Source: CAZLCC01 sp964558365 (lineage in GTDB: Bacteria; Patescibacteriota; Saccharimonadia; Saccharimonadales; Saccharimonadaceae). Taken from it: a DNA stretch of 64,000 nt. The DNA is taken from positions 62,001 to 126,000 of the forward strand of contig CAZLCC010000010.1 in NCBI GenBank assembly GCA_964558365.1, given 5' to 3'. Of the stretch, positions 23,757 through 33,103 are shown one piece after another. The translations under genes and the position numbers were made by a program. Within the stretch, counting starts at the first letter, position 1. Each line of letters opens with the position of its first letter. Below the pieces are notes generated by a model that saw only the letters and a program-made list of their open reading frames with translations, had not been told where the DNA came from and did no database searches.

Positions 23757-24170
23757 ATGCTATTACCAAAGAAGACAAAATATCGAAAAGTTCGCAAAGG
23801 CAAGAATAAAGGTGTTGCAACCTCTGGAAATTATATTGCTTTTGGTGACTATGCTTTGCAAAGCCTTACCAACGAACGCATCACAAGCCGCCAGATTGAA
23901 TCAGCACGTCAGGCTATGACTCGCTACATTAAGCGTGGTGGTAAAATTTGGATCCGTATTTTCCCGCACACTCCTGTTACCCGCAAACCGCAAGATGTAA
24001 AGATGGGTAAAGGTAAAGGTAATCCAGAGTTCTTTGTTGCAAAAGTAAAGACTGGCACCGTAATGTTTGAGATGAAAGGTGTTAGCGAGGATCTTGCACG
24101 CGAAGCAATGCGACTTGCAAGCCACAAACTTCCTGTAAAAACACGGTTTATTAAAAGGGAGGAGGCGTAA
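23757..24170 (+). CDS. rplP: 50S ribosomal protein L16
   Basis: A 137-residue L16, which stabilises A-site t[21 protein letters not shown] opens the protein, and [23 protein letters not shown] is the family signature. It has a good Shine-Dalgarno (GAGAGGA) in the 17-bp gap after rpsC. Confidence 0.97.
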   Translation: MLLPKKTKYRKVRKGKNKGVATSGNYIAFGDYALQSLTNERITSRQIESARQAMTRYIKRGGKIWIRIFPHTPVTRKPQDVKMGKGKGNPEFFVAKVKTGTVMFEMKGVSEDLAREAMRLASHKLPVKTRFIKREEA

Positions 24171-24173
24171 GAT

Positions 24174-24386
24174 ATGACCACGGCTACTGAACTACGAAAG
24201 AAAAGCCTCGCTGATTTAAGAGTTGAGCTTGCAAAAACACAGCGTGAACTTGCCGATGCACGGCGAGCGAACAATGCACGTGAACTTGCAAACCCAGCAA
24301 AAATGAAAGATTTGCGAAGAGAAATTGCTCGACTTCACACTATTATTTTAGAGATGAAGCAAGCAGCTGATAAGGAGAAAGCATAA
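24174..24386 (+). CDS. rpmC: 50S ribosomal protein L29
   Basis: A 70-residue helical L29 near the tunnel exit. ELRKKSLADLRVELAKTQREL and MKDLRREIARLHTII fit the family. It overlaps rpsQ at TAATG. Confidence 0.93.
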   Translation: MTTATELRKKSLADLRVELAKTQRELADARRANNARELANPAKMKDLRREIARLHTIILEMKQAADKEKA

Positions 24387-24661
24387 TGGCGAAGAAAATT
24401 GTTGGAAAAGTAACTTCAAATAAGCAAGATAAGACGATTGTGATTACTTCAACACGTCGCCAAACACATCCGCTATATGGCAAGCAATATACTGTAACTA
24501 CGAAATATATCGCGCACGATGAAAAAAATGAAGCTCATGTTGGTGACACTGTCGAAATTTCTGAAACTCGCCCAATTAGTAAGCGTAAAAGCTTTACTCT
24601 TTCAAGCGTACTTGAAAAAGGACACGCAGCTGTTGAGATTAAAGAAGAGGAGGCTGTATGA
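24386..24661 (+). CDS. rpsQ: 30S ribosomal protein S17
   Basis: A 91-residue S17, a primary 16S rRNA binder. [17 protein letters not shown], the [19 protein letters not shown] region and [18 protein letters not shown] are diagnostic. The ATGA junction gives a 4-bp overlap with rplN. Confidence 0.96.
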   Translation: MAKKIVGKVTSNKQDKTIVITSTRRQTHPLYGKQYTVTTKYIAHDEKNEAHVGDTVEISETRPISKRKSFTLSSVLEKGHAAVEIKEEEAV

Positions 24662-25026
24662 TTCAACAAGAGTCTCGTCTAAAAGTAACCGACAACAGCG
24701 GTGCAAAAGAAATTCTTTGTATTCGTGTGCTTGGTGGTAGCAAGAAACGATACGCTCGCGTTGGCGATATAATCGTTGCAACCGTAAAAGATGCTAACCC
24801 AACTGGAACTGTGAAAAAGAAAAGCGTCGTGAAGGCAGTTGTTGTTCGCACAAGAGATAAAATCTTGCGTAAAGATGGCAGCACTATTTGCTTTGATGAT
24901 AACGCGGCAGTGATTATTGGCGACGATAAGCAGCCTCGTGCTACTCGTGTGTTCGGACCAGTTCCGCGCGAAATGCGTGAAAAAGGCTATGCAAAGATCG
25001 TTAGCCTTGCACCGGAGGTACTCTAA
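24658..25026 (+). CDS. rplN: 50S ribosomal protein L14
   Basis: A 122-residue L14, typical length. [18 protein letters not shown] opens it, and the C-terminal [26 protein letters not shown] is highly conserved. It contacts L19 and the intersubunit bridge in known ribosomes. Confidence 0.98.
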   Translation: MIQQESRLKVTDNSGAKEILCIRVLGGSKKRYARVGDIIVATVKDANPTGTVKKKSVVKAVVVRTRDKILRKDGSTICFDDNAAVIIGDDKQPRATRVFGPVPREMREKGYAKIVSLAPEVL

Positions 25027-25027
25027 T

Positions 25028-25354
25028 ATGGCAAGTTTGAAGATTAAAAAAGGCGATAGCGTGAAGATTATTTCAGGAGGCGACAAAGGCAAAATCGCAA
25101 ATGTTATTGCTGTTATCCCTGAAAAGCAAGCAGTACTACTTGAAGGTATTGGTCAGCGCAAGCGACACGTAAAGCCAACACAGATTAACCCACAAGGCGG
25201 CAAGAAAGATATTCATATTCCAACACCAATTAGCAAGGTGGCAGTGGTTGCAGAAAAAACTTCTGGCAAGACTGCGCGCATTGGCTGGTTGGTAAAGCCT
25301 GATGGTAAAAAAGTTCGCGTAGCGCGAAACTTAAAGAACAAGGAGATTAAATAA
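25028..25354 (+). CDS. rplX: 50S ribosomal protein L24
   Basis: A 108-residue L24 with an N-terminal KOW motif, KIKKGDSVKIISGGDKGK, and a central loop RHVKPTQINPQGGK. I chose the ATG at 25028, 2 bases after the rplN stop, with GGAGG upstream. A longer frame from 24917 lies inside rplN. Confidence 0.96.
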   Translation: MASLKIKKGDSVKIISGGDKGKIANVIAVIPEKQAVLLEGIGQRKRHVKPTQINPQGGKKDIHIPTPISKVAVVAEKTSGKTARIGWLVKPDGKKVRVARNLKNKEIK

Positions 25355-25938
25355 TGGCAACCAAGACAATTGCTCAACCAGCTCCGCGCTTGAAGCAACT
25401 CTATAAAGAGAGCTTGGTGCCAGAGCTAACAAAAGAATTAGAGCTTAGCAATCCGCATGAAGCTCCACAGCTTGTAAAGATTATTGTAAGCTGTGGTATT
25501 GGCAAGCACAAAGATGATAAGCGCTATCATGAAATCGTTAGCAATACACTCCGAAAGATTACCGGTCAGCAACCAATTGATCGAATGGCAAAGAAAAGCA
25601 TCGCAAGCTTTAAGATCCGTGCTGGCATGAACCGTGTTGGCGTGAGCGTAACACTACGTGGTGCTCGTATGTATGAATTCCTTGACCGACTTACCAATGT
25701 TGCATTACCTCGTGTCCGCGACTTCCATGGTGTGAGTGCAAAGGCTTTTGATAAAAGCGGCAACTATAGCCTTGGTATTACTGAACAGTCTATTTTCCCT
25801 GAGCTTTCATTTGAAGACACGCAAACACTCCATGGTTTGCAGGTAACATTTGTGATTGAAAGTAAGCAACCAGAACATAGCCGAGTATTGCTAGAGAAAT
25901 TTGGTATTCCATTTGAAAAGAAAGGAGGCAAACGCTAA
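25354..25938 (+). CDS. rplE: 50S ribosomal protein L5
   Basis: A 194-residue L5, which binds 5S rRNA in the central protuberance. [14 protein letters not shown], a [28 protein letters not shown] central region and [20 protein letters not shown] are conserved. It overlaps both neighbours at TAATG. Confidence 0.97.
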   Translation: MATKTIAQPAPRLKQLYKESLVPELTKELELSNPHEAPQLVKIIVSCGIGKHKDDKRYHEIVSNTLRKITGQQPIDRMAKKSIASFKIRAGMNRVGVSVTLRGARMYEFLDRLTNVALPRVRDFHGVSAKAFDKSGNYSLGITEQSIFPELSFEDTQTLHGLQVTFVIESKQPEHSRVLLEKFGIPFEKKGGKR

Positions 25939-26207
25939 TGGCTAGAAAATCAAACATCGCACGCGATAAAAAGCGCCAAAAGATGATAAAAAAATATGCA
26001 GCAAAACGAGCAGAGCTAAAAGCAGCTGGTGATTACGAAGGATTGGCGAAATTGCCACCGAATTCAAGCCCAACTCGCTGGAAGAATCGTTGTGTTGAAA
26101 CTGGTCGTCCACATGCGTATATGCGTCGTTTTGGACTTAGTCGAATCAGTTTTCGTGAACGCGCAAGCAAGGGCGAAGTCCCTGGTGTAACAAAGAGTAG
26201 CTGGTAG
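25938..26207 (+). CDS. rpsN: 30S ribosomal protein S14 (zinc-free type)
   Basis: An 89-residue S14 of the long, zinc-independent type. [20 protein letters not shown] is conserved, but the paired Cys-x-x-Cys motifs of the short form are missing, leaving one Cys. [11 protein letters not shown] ends the protein. It follows rplE in standard order. Confidence 0.95.
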   Translation: MARKSNIARDKKRQKMIKKYAAKRAELKAAGDYEGLAKLPPNSSPTRWKNRCVETGRPHAYMRRFGLSRISFRERASKGEVPGVTKSSW

Positions 26208-26223
26208 AAAGGAGAATATAAAT

Positions 26224-26625
26224 ATGTCATTACAATCATCTGACCCTATCGCCGATCTACTTACTCGTATTCGAAATGCGATTTTAGTTGGCAAGCACGA
26301 GGTTCGTGTTCCAACCAGTAAACTAAAAGAAACTGTTGCAAAGCAGTTGCAAAAAGCTGGCTATATTTCTGCGGTAAATATTGAAAAAGGTTCTCCTCGT
26401 AACACGCTTATTGTTACCATTAACGAGCCAGGCGCAAATGCTAAAATTACTGAGATTTCTCGTGTAAGTCGACCTGGTCGTCGAGTGTATGCAGGGGCAA
26501 ACGATATTCCAAAAGTAAAAAGTGGTCGTGGCGTTATGCTTATTAGCACAAGCAAAGGCGTTATGACTGGTCAAGAAGCTATAAAGCAGCGGCTTGGCGG
26601 CGAACTACTTTGTAAGGTTTATTAA
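26224..26625 (+). CDS. rpsH: 30S ribosomal protein S8
   Basis: A 133-residue S8, a 16S rRNA central-domain binder. SDPIADLLTRIRNAILVG opens the protein and GVMTGQEAIKQRLGGELLCKVY is the family C-terminus. A clear AAAGGAG lies in the 16-bp gap. Confidence 0.97.
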   Translation: MSLQSSDPIADLLTRIRNAILVGKHEVRVPTSKLKETVAKQLQKAGYISAVNIEKGSPRNTLIVTINEPGANAKITEISRVSRPGRRVYAGANDIPKVKSGRGVMLISTSKGVMTGQEAIKQRLGGELLCKVY

Positions 26626-26648
26626 AAGGATTTAAGGAGAAGAATAAA

Positions 26649-27182
26649 ATGAGTCGAATCGGAAAACTGCCAATTGAGATTCCATCTGGCGTGACAATCA
26701 CGGTCGACCAAGGCATGGTAAAAGTGCAAGGTCCAAAAGGTGAACTGTCTCAAGAAGTGCTTCCAGAAGTAACAATTAAAATGGAAGATAACCAACTAAC
26801 AGTAAGTCGAAAGTCTGACGAAAAGCTAGCTCGTGCGCAACACGGTCTTATGCGGTCACTTATTAACAATATGGTTGTTGGTGTAACGAAAGGTTTTGAG
26901 AAAAAGCTTGAAGTAAATGGCGTTGGCTTTCGCGTTAAGGGTGGTGGACAGCAGCTAGAAATGTCACTAGGCTTTTCGCACCCAGTAAAGTATGAAGCTC
27001 CGCAAGGAATTGATATTAACGTTGAAAAGATGAACATTACAGTGAGTGGAATTAATAAACAGCAAGTTGGACAAGTTGCTGCAGAGATCAGAAGCCTTAA
27101 AAAGCCAGAGCCATATAAAGGCAAAGGTATTAAATATGCTGATGAGCAGATTATCCGTAAGGCTGGAAAGGCTGGTAAATAA
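26649..27182 (+). CDS. rplF: 50S ribosomal protein L6
   Basis: A 177-residue L6. MSRIGKLPIEIPSGV and the C-terminal signature RSLKKPEPYKGKGIKYADE are diagnostic. Two L6 repeats are visible. AAGGAG precedes the ATG. Confidence 0.98.
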   Translation: MSRIGKLPIEIPSGVTITVDQGMVKVQGPKGELSQEVLPEVTIKMEDNQLTVSRKSDEKLARAQHGLMRSLINNMVVGVTKGFEKKLEVNGVGFRVKGGGQQLEMSLGFSHPVKYEAPQGIDINVEKMNITVSGINKQQVGQVAAEIRSLKKPEPYKGKGIKYADEQIIRKAGKAGK

Positions 27183-27184
27183 TC

Positions 27185-27538
27185 ATGAATCACGTATCTA
27201 AAAAACAACTTGGTAAAATGCTGCGAAAAAATCGTGTTCGCGCTAAAATTAGTGGTACTAAAAAGCAACCACGTCTTAGCGTTACGATTAGTAACATGCA
27301 CGTAAGCGCACAACTTATAGATGACGAAGCGCAAAAAACACTTGTTTCTGCGACAACAATTGGGGCGAAGCAAAAAGGTAATCTTACCGAAAAAGCTGCG
27401 CTTGTTGGCGCGGATGTTGCTAAAAAAGCTAAAAAAGCAAAGATTACGACAGTGGTATTAGATAGAAACGGTCGACAATATGCTGGAAGACTGAAGGCAT
27501 TTACAGAAGCAGTACGCAAAGAAGGGATAAAGGTTTAG
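27185..27538 (+). CDS. rplR: 50S ribosomal protein L18
   Basis: A 117-residue L18, a 5S rRNA binder. RVRAKISGTKKQPRLSVTIS and VVLDRNGRQYAGRLKAFTEAVRKEGI are conserved. The gap to rplF is 2 bases. Confidence 0.96.
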   Translation: MNHVSKKQLGKMLRKNRVRAKISGTKKQPRLSVTISNMHVSAQLIDDEAQKTLVSATTIGAKQKGNLTEKAALVGADVAKKAKKAKITTVVLDRNGRQYAGRLKAFTEAVRKEGIKV

Positions 27539-27541
27539 ACT

Positions 27542-28090
27542 ATGGCTGATAATAAAGCACAATCAAAAAAACCAAATGAAAAAGCACAAGGTGTTGGCGA
27601 AAAACAATTCCAAGAACAGGTAATAAACATTGATCGTGTTGCTCGTGTTGTAAAAGGTGGTCGCCGCTTCCGCTTTAAGGCGCTTGTTGTTGTGGGTGAT
27701 GGTAAAGCAAAAGTTGGCGTTGGTGTAAGTAAAGGGCAAGATGTTCAGGCTGCAATTGCTAAAGCAACTGATGTAGCAAAGAAAAACCTTATTACTATTC
27801 CAGTTGTAAACACAACTATCCCGCATGATGTTGAGCTAAAGTTTAGTGGTGCTCGTGTTCTACTTAAACCAGCAGCACCTGGTACTGGTATTATTGCCGG
27901 TGGTGTTGTTCGTCAGATTATTGGCGTAACAGGAATCCGTAACCTTCTTAGTAAATCACTTGGTAGTACTAACAAAGTAAACATTGCGTATGCAACTATT
28001 GATGCACTCAAATCACTTGTTCCAGCTGAAGAGTGGGTTAATCCACCAAAGAAAGCGGCTAAAAAGCCAGCTGTGAAAAAGGAGAAATAA
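27542..28090 (+). CDS. rpsE: 30S ribosomal protein S5
   Basis: A 182-residue S5. The double-stranded RNA-binding region has INIDRVARVVKGGRRFRF, and GIIAGGVVRQIIGVTGIRNLL follows. A short Lys/Ala C-terminal tail is present. L15 begins after 1 base, so there is no room for rpmD (L30). Confidence 0.97.
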   Translation: MADNKAQSKKPNEKAQGVGEKQFQEQVINIDRVARVVKGGRRFRFKALVVVGDGKAKVGVGVSKGQDVQAAIAKATDVAKKNLITIPVVNTTIPHDVELKFSGARVLLKPAAPGTGIIAGGVVRQIIGVTGIRNLLSKSLGSTNKVNIAYATIDALKSLVPAEEWVNPPKKAAKKPAVKKEK

Positions 28091-28091
28091 C

Positions 28092-28577
28092 ATGACAAAA
28101 TATCATGAATTACAGACTGATAAGACAAAAGCAAAGAAGCGTGTAGGTCGCGGTATTAGCGCAGGGCAAGGTAAAACTGCTGGTCGTGGCACAAAAGGTC
28201 AAAAGGCGCGAACTGGTAAAAAACTTCGAGCAACATTTATGGGCGGTCAGCGTGCTTTAATGCAGGCAGTGCCTAAAAAACGAGGTTTTAAGAGCATTCG
28301 TGTTCCGGCGCAAGTTGTTTACCTAGACGATCTTAGCGTGTTTGCAAATAAAACAGTTGATAACCAATCGCTGTTTGAAACAGGGCTTGTTTCAACGCCA
28401 TATCATAGCGTAAAAATCATCGCTCGTGGTGAACTTGATAAAAAAGTAACAGTAAAAGTGCAGGGTGCTTCAAAGAGCGTACAAGCTGCAATTAAAAAAG
28501 CAGGTGGCGCTTTTGAGAAAGTTCCAGTACCATTGAAACAGAGCAAAAAACCTAAGAGCAAAGCTACAAAAAAATAG
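28092..28577 (+). CDS. rplO: 50S ribosomal protein L15
   Basis: A 161-residue L15. KRVGRGISAGQGKTAGRGTKGQ is near residue 15, and the C-terminal GGAFEKVPVPLKQ region is conserved with a Lys-rich tail. It sits directly after rpsE with rpmD absent. Confidence 0.95.
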   Translation: MTKYHELQTDKTKAKKRVGRGISAGQGKTAGRGTKGQKARTGKKLRATFMGGQRALMQAVPKKRGFKSIRVPAQVVYLDDLSVFANKTVDNQSLFETGLVSTPYHSVKIIARGELDKKVTVKVQGASKSVQAAIKKAGGAFEKVPVPLKQSKKPKSKATKK

Positions 28578-28608
28578 CATAGCAACAAAAAGAGAGGGTA
28601 TATAAGAG

Positions 28609-30024
28609 GTGAATTGGCGAACTATATTAGCATCACTCAAGAGCGGCGATATGCGCAAGCGCTTATTAACTGTGCTTGGAATTATCGTAGTATATCGATT
28701 TTTGGCGCATGTGCCAGTTCCTCTTGCGGAACCAACACAGCTAAAGCAAGTTATTGATAGCGTGCTAAGCAGTACTGATTTTGGTGGCTTCCTTAACCTT
28801 TTAAGTGGTGGTGCTCTTGCGAGCTTCTCTATTGTGCTTGTTGGGCTTGGACCGTATATTACAGCATCAATCATTATGCAGCTCTTAACAAAAGCCGTTC
28901 CTAAATTAGAAGAATTACATAAAGACGGTGAATCTGGAAGGCGCAAAATTAACCAATGGACACGTATGGTGGCGCTTCCACTAGCTATCGTCCAGTCAGT
29001 TGCTTTTATTTTCATCTTGCGACAGACCGTTCTTGCAGGTAACACGGCTGTTCTTGGCGACACGTCAATGATCGAGTGGATTGTTGCCGTCACAGCAATG
29101 ACAGCTGGTTCAATGTTACTGATGTGGCTTGGGGAGCTTATCACTGAGCAGGGCGTTGGAAATGGAATTAGCCTTCTCATCTTTGCGGGTATCATTAGCC
29201 AGTTGCCGCAAATGCTTGCCAGTCTTGGAACGTCTCTTTTTGAGGTACCAACTGAAGCAGCTAAGTTGCACATCTTTAACTGGGCAGCTTTACCGATTAA
29301 CGCCGTGGCGTTCTATGTGCTTTTGGCCGTTTCGTTAATCTCTTTAACAGTGCTCTATATTCTTGTAAAAATCAACGAAGCGCAGCGAGTTATTACAATT
29401 AATTATGCAAAGCGCGTGCAGGGTAACAGTGCCTATGGTGGCGTAAGTAGTATTTTGCCAGTGAAGCTCATCACTGCCGGCGTAATTCCAGTGATCTTCG
29501 CTGTAGCTTTCTTGGCGCTGCCGGCGTTTATTGGTCAACTGCTTAAGGCCACGGGAAATGCTGACTATGCAACTCTCGCCAATAACCTTATCGCATGGTT
29601 CGAAGCGCCGCAACCAGGAGCGTTTACTGGGGCAGATCCAGGCTCTTTTGTGTATCCAATTTGCTACTTCTTACTAGTTGTTGCTTTTACATATTTTTAC
29701 ACTGGCATTGTATTTAACTCTAACGAAATTGCAGAAAACCTACAAAAGCAAGGTGGTTTTATTGCCAATGTTCGTCCTGGCGAGCAAACAGAAAAATACC
29801 TCACAATGATCGTTAACCGACTTACCCTTTTTGGTTCAATTACTCTTGGTCTTATTGCCGTGCTGCCGTTTGCGGGTGAATATGTGCTTGCGCAGGTTGG
29901 CGTTTCGGTGCCAAACCTGGCTCTAGGAGGGACTGGCCTCTTGATTGTTGTTTCAGTAGCGCTTGAGGCACTTCGCCAAATCAACTCACGTGCACTTATG
30001 GTGACATACGACGAATATAAATAA
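28609..30024 (+). CDS. secY: Protein translocase subunit SecY
   Basis: A 471-residue polytopic channel of the Sec translocon with about ten membrane helices. GVGNGISLLIFAGI and a FKQQGGF-like segment (LQKQGGFIANVRPGEQTEKYL) in the C-terminal cytosolic loop are diagnostic. The start is GTG with GAGAGGG about ten bases upstream. The usual adk and map genes do not follow; a divergently oriented Nudix-like gene does. Confidence 0.97.
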   Translation: MNWRTILASLKSGDMRKRLLTVLGIIVVYRFLAHVPVPLAEPTQLKQVIDSVLSSTDFGGFLNLLSGGALASFSIVLVGLGPYITASIIMQLLTKAVPKLEELHKDGESGRRKINQWTRMVALPLAIVQSVAFIFILRQTVLAGNTAVLGDTSMIEWIVAVTAMTAGSMLLMWLGELITEQGVGNGISLLIFAGIISQLPQMLASLGTSLFEVPTEAAKLHIFNWAALPINAVAFYVLLAVSLISLTVLYILVKINEAQRVITINYAKRVQGNSAYGGVSSILPVKLITAGVIPVIFAVAFLALPAFIGQLLKATGNADYATLANNLIAWFEAPQPGAFTGADPGSFVYPICYFLLVVAFTYFYTGIVFNSNEIAENLQKQGGFIANVRPGEQTEKYLTMIVNRLTLFGSITLGLIAVLPFAGEYVLAQVGVSVPNLALGGTGLLIVVSVALEALRQINSRALMVTYDEYK

Positions 30025-30030
30025 CTTTCT

Positions 30031-30708
30031 CTAGGTAAAACTTAAGTCGAGATATTCTTTTTCACCACTTTCGATCATGGTTACTATTTGTTTCCAGCCA
30101 GGGATGAATTCGCTATAAGGTAACTCTTGCCAATCAACCCACTGTAGTTCAGCGTGCTTAGTGTCGGGTAGTCTAACCTCTTCAACATTATCAGCAAACC
30201 AAATAGGACCTGTTATATGAGTACTCAGGTCTTTACCTTGTATCATAATAGATGCATAGCCTCTATATATTAGCGGTACATCAAGCTGATTATTACTAAA
30301 ATAATGTAATTCTCTTTTAGCGGCTGACTCTACAGTCTCTCCGGGCCATACTTTGCCTGAAATACACGCATATTTGTTAATGTGTGGATGCTTCTTGCGT
30401 CGTGCAACTAACCAACGACCATTTTTCGAACGTAAAAAGATGAGGCTATATGTTAATGGTCCAAGTCTGATATTGCCAACTTCTGAGGAATAAAGTTGAG
30501 CAAGTTCCGCGCCTTTACCGGTGAGTTGGTACTTTCCGTCTTCTGTCTTCTCAACTAATTTTTGCTTAATGAGCTCTCTTAGGTGATACATAAACAGACT
30601 AGATTCCATTGCTGGGTCTTTAAGATCGGTATAACGCATTGTTTGGTTATAGCGTAATTTAGCAAAAATCTTTGATTGCAGGTGGTGATCCAAATGAACA
30701 ATACTCAT
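30031..30708 (-). CDS. Winged-helix plus degenerate Nudix-domain protein
   Basis: A 225-residue protein with two parts. The N-terminal 75 residues look like a winged helix-turn-helix (LFMYHLRELIKQKLVEKTEDGKYQLT, then GKGAEL). The C-terminal part is Nudix-like: GKVWPGETVESAAKRELHYFS keeps Gly-x5-Glu-x7-Arg-Glu, but the following catalytic Glu pair of the Nudix box is replaced. I infer a ligand-sensing transcription factor of the Nudix-regulator type rather than an active hydrolase. It is convergent with secY and diverges from the oxygenase-like gene, its likely target. Confidence 0.7.
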   Translation of the reverse strand: MSIVHLDHHLQSKIFAKLRYNQTMRYTDLKDPAMESSLFMYHLRELIKQKLVEKTEDGKYQLTGKGAELAQLYSSEVGNIRLGPLTYSLIFLRSKNGRWLVARRKKHPHINKYACISGKVWPGETVESAAKRELHYFSNNQLDVPLIYRGYASIMIQGKDLSTHITGPIWFADNVEEVRLPDTKHAELQWVDWQELPYSEFIPGWKQIVTMIESGEKEYLDLSFT

Positions 30709-30830
30709 AGTGTTACTTTCATATTACAGAACACTAAATATGCTAACAAGTAAAATATTTTTTACTAAAAAACTATTCACTGACAAGTTTACTTACTAAG
30801 AACATACTGCTGGTGGAGGTAATAACTACT

Positions 30831-31793
30831 ATGAGCGAAAAACTAGCAGCAATAAAATCAAATCTAGAGCATGGAATTCCAGATCACTCAATGGATGATC
30901 TGGTCTCCAAGCAAGAGCTAAAATTATATACAGAAGGAGCCAAGCAAGGTTTGCTGGTAGCTCATGCTGCCCTGCACCACGCGTTTAAGGAGGGCGATCC
31001 TTCGGTAGTAAGCTTTGATGGCGATAAGGGAGAGAAAGATTTATATATTAGCTATAAAGATAAATCAGGCAATCCTACATATATGCCATGGGATGCTAAA
31101 AATCCAGCAACAGATATTGGCTTGCGCGCACCAAATCCGAATTTTGAAGGTGTAGTAAATCCAATGACGATTATTCATGCGGATTCAGAGGCGGCAAGAG
31201 ATTTTGCCGAGCGGGGTGCACCAAAAACTGTAGTGGACGCAGTAGACGCGGTTGCCAGATTGAATAAGTTTATCGTCGATGAAGCAGCTATTCCGTATTT
31301 AAGAGAAGTGGCAGAGTCTTTTGAAGTTAGTCCAGATGAGTATATCAATATCTTTTTTCCTGAAAATGGGGTTAGGGCGCGTACGCTAACACGTGTTATC
31401 GGGTATCATCGAAATGCGGCTCCTGGGCAAAGACCAGTGAGCAATACTGATGAAAAAGAATTACTTATTAAGGAACATAATGATAAAAGCTCATATACAG
31501 TTGACATCGAACAGTCAGCGCGCGGCTTGCAGTATTTTGTTAATCGAAAATGGCAAGATGCAGATACGAGAATTACGAGTTTTAGAGGTGCTGCCGATGA
31601 CTATCTTGGGCTAAAAAGGCAAACACCGGCAACGTTTCACCGCGCAGTAGTTGGCGGTGAGGGCGAATTACCAAAAGAATTTCAGGATGCCGGAATAGCT
31701 CGGGTAGCCATTCCTCTCTTTATATCACCAAGTATTGAGGGGGCGCGAATAGTAGAAGCTGGTTCTTCTGAAACGCATTCTTCTCAACAATAA
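30831..31793 (+). CDS. 2OG-Fe(II) oxygenase superfamily protein (isopenicillin N synthase-like)
   Basis: A 320-residue protein whose C-terminal half has the double-stranded beta-helix oxygenase layout. EHNDKSSYTV supplies the His216-x-Asp218 iron motif, ARGLQYFVNRKW matches the GLQ-V strand, and FHRAV gives the distal His270. ARVAIPLFISP places Arg291 where 2-oxoglutarate carboxylate is usually bound. I chose the ATG at 30831 after GGAGGT. The substrate is unknown. It diverges from a Nudix-like regulator, so regulation by a small molecule is plausible. Confidence 0.6.
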   Translation: MSEKLAAIKSNLEHGIPDHSMDDLVSKQELKLYTEGAKQGLLVAHAALHHAFKEGDPSVVSFDGDKGEKDLYISYKDKSGNPTYMPWDAKNPATDIGLRAPNPNFEGVVNPMTIIHADSEAARDFAERGAPKTVVDAVDAVARLNKFIVDEAAIPYLREVAESFEVSPDEYINIFFPENGVRARTLTRVIGYHRNAAPGQRPVSNTDEKELLIKEHNDKSSYTVDIEQSARGLQYFVNRKWQDADTRITSFRGAADDYLGLKRQTPATFHRAVVGGEGELPKEFQDAGIARVAIPLFISPSIEGARIVEAGSSETHSSQQ

Positions 31794-31922
31794 ATGTTAG
31801 CTTGACATGAGAAAAGCTTCAGCTACAATAATAAGTACTAACATATTTCACGTTTTTAAATAAAAGTGAGAAAAACTCTTTACTTGAGGTGCCTTCTTGT
31901 GTATAATCTATTCTTGTAGTTT

Positions 31923-32147
31923 ATGGTCGCACAAAAAGAAGTAATCAAGCTAACCGGTAAAGTGCTAGAGGCGCTGCCTAATGCACAATTTCGCGTAGAG
32001 CTTGAAAACGGCCATACGATTATCGCTCATGTATCGGGAAAGATGCGCAAGTATTATATCCGCCTGATACCGGGCGACAAGGTGGAAGTTGAGTTAACCC
32101 CATACGATCTTACAAAGGGTAGAATCAGCTTTCGTCTCAAAGATTAA
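31923..32147 (+). CDS. infA: Translation initiation factor IF-1
   Basis: A 74-residue S1-fold initiation factor that occupies the 30S A site. [43 protein letters not shown] covers the conserved core. TATAAT lies about 15 bases upstream of ATG, so the leader is very short and lacks a Shine-Dalgarno. It opens the alpha-operon block infA-rpmJ-rpsM-rpsK-rpsD-rpoA-rplQ. Confidence 0.97.
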   Translation: MVAQKEVIKLTGKVLEALPNAQFRVELENGHTIIAHVSGKMRKYYIRLIPGDKVEVELTPYDLTKGRISFRLKD

Positions 32148-32177
32148 TAACAGTAAGTGGGAGGCTTTAAACGCACC

Positions 32178-32294
32178 ATGAAAGTTCGTGCCAGCGTTAA
32201 AAAAATTAGTCCAGATGATCAACTTGTTCGCCGCAAGGGGCGACTTTATGTTATCAATAAGAAAAAGCCTAAAAATAAGCAAAGGCAAGGTTAA
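32178..32294 (+). CDS. rpmJ: 50S ribosomal protein L36 (cysteine-free)
   Basis: A 38-residue L36 beginning [21 protein letters not shown] and ending KPKNKQRQG, in its normal place between infA and rpsM. All four zinc ligands of the classical form (Cys3His) are replaced, so this is a zinc-free L36. GGGAGG lies 13 bases upstream, a long spacing. The gene is short but its identity is clear. Confidence 0.93.
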   Translation: MKVRASVKKISPDDQLVRRKGRLYVINKKKPKNKQRQG

Positions 32295-32297
32295 AGA

Positions 32298-32684
32298 ATG
32301 GCTCGAATAGCTAACGTAACAATCCCAACTGATAAGCAAGTACAAATTAGTCTTCGTTCAATTTACGGAATTGGACCACTATACGCAGGTCGTATTCTCG
32401 AGGCTGCAAAGATCGATCCTACTACTCGCGTCAAAGATCTTTCAGAAGCCGAGATTCAGCGCATTCGTACAATCATTGATAACGATTATACAGTTGAAGG
32501 CGATCTTCAGCGTACGGTAACAAACAACATTAAGCGTTTGAAGGACGTTGGAGCGTATCGCGGTCTACGCCATAAGAATAGTCTTCCTAGTCGTGGTCAG
32601 CGAACTCGAACTAATGCGCGAACTCGCCGTGGTAAGCGAATTGCCGTTGGCGGTACTCAGAAGAAAGCAGCAACAAAGACGTAA
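32298..32684 (+). CDS. rpsM: 30S ribosomal protein S13
   Basis: A 128-residue S13 of the 30S head. [32 protein letters not shown] and the C-terminal [21 protein letters not shown] are diagnostic. It follows rpmJ after 3 bases. Confidence 0.97.
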   Translation: MARIANVTIPTDKQVQISLRSIYGIGPLYAGRILEAAKIDPTTRVKDLSEAEIQRIRTIIDNDYTVEGDLQRTVTNNIKRLKDVGAYRGLRHKNSLPSRGQRTRTNARTRRGKRIAVGGTQKKAATKT

Positions 32685-32700
32685 AGTTTAAAGGGAAATA

Positions 32701-33102
32701 ATGGCAGAAGTAGCAACTAAAACACCAGTAAAAAAGAAGAAGCAGCGCCGGTCAGTACCGAGCGGTCAACTGCATATTCAAGCAACGTTTAATAACACAA
32801 TCATTACTTTTAGCGATAAAAAGGGCAACGTATTGAGTGCCTCAAGCGCAGGAGCATGTGGTTTTCGTGGTAGTAAAAAAGGCACAGCCTATGCTGCGCA
32901 GATTGCAAGTGAAAAAGCAGCAGAAACTGCAAAGCAATTGCATGGTCTTAAGTCTGTAGATGTGTTTATTAGTGGCGTTGGTCTTGGCCGTGACGCTGCA
33001 GTGCGTGCCTTACAGAATATGGAAATTAGTGTTGATAGCATAAAAGATGTAACTGGTATTCCGCACGGTGGATGTCGACCAAAGAAACAGAGGAGAGCAT
33101 AA
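32701..33102 (+). CDS. rpsK: 30S ribosomal protein S11
   Basis: A 133-residue S11 of the platform. [30 protein letters not shown] is conserved, and the C-terminal [18 protein letters not shown] is the family hallmark. Confidence 0.97.
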   Translation: MAEVATKTPVKKKKQRRSVPSGQLHIQATFNNTIITFSDKKGNVLSASSAGACGFRGSKKGTAYAAQIASEKAAETAKQLHGLKSVDVFISGVGLGRDAAVRALQNMEISVDSIKDVTGIPHGGCRPKKQRRA

Positions 33103-33103
33103 T

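Noticed and set aside
27542..28092. A hidden L30 gene near rpsE/rplO
   Set aside because: Only one base separates the genes and no alternative frame encodes an L30-like sequence.
28470..29273. 267-codon antisense ORF over rplO and secY
   Set aside because: It is antisense to two certain genes, with low-complexity composition and no ribosome site. Long antisense frames are common in biased codon contexts.
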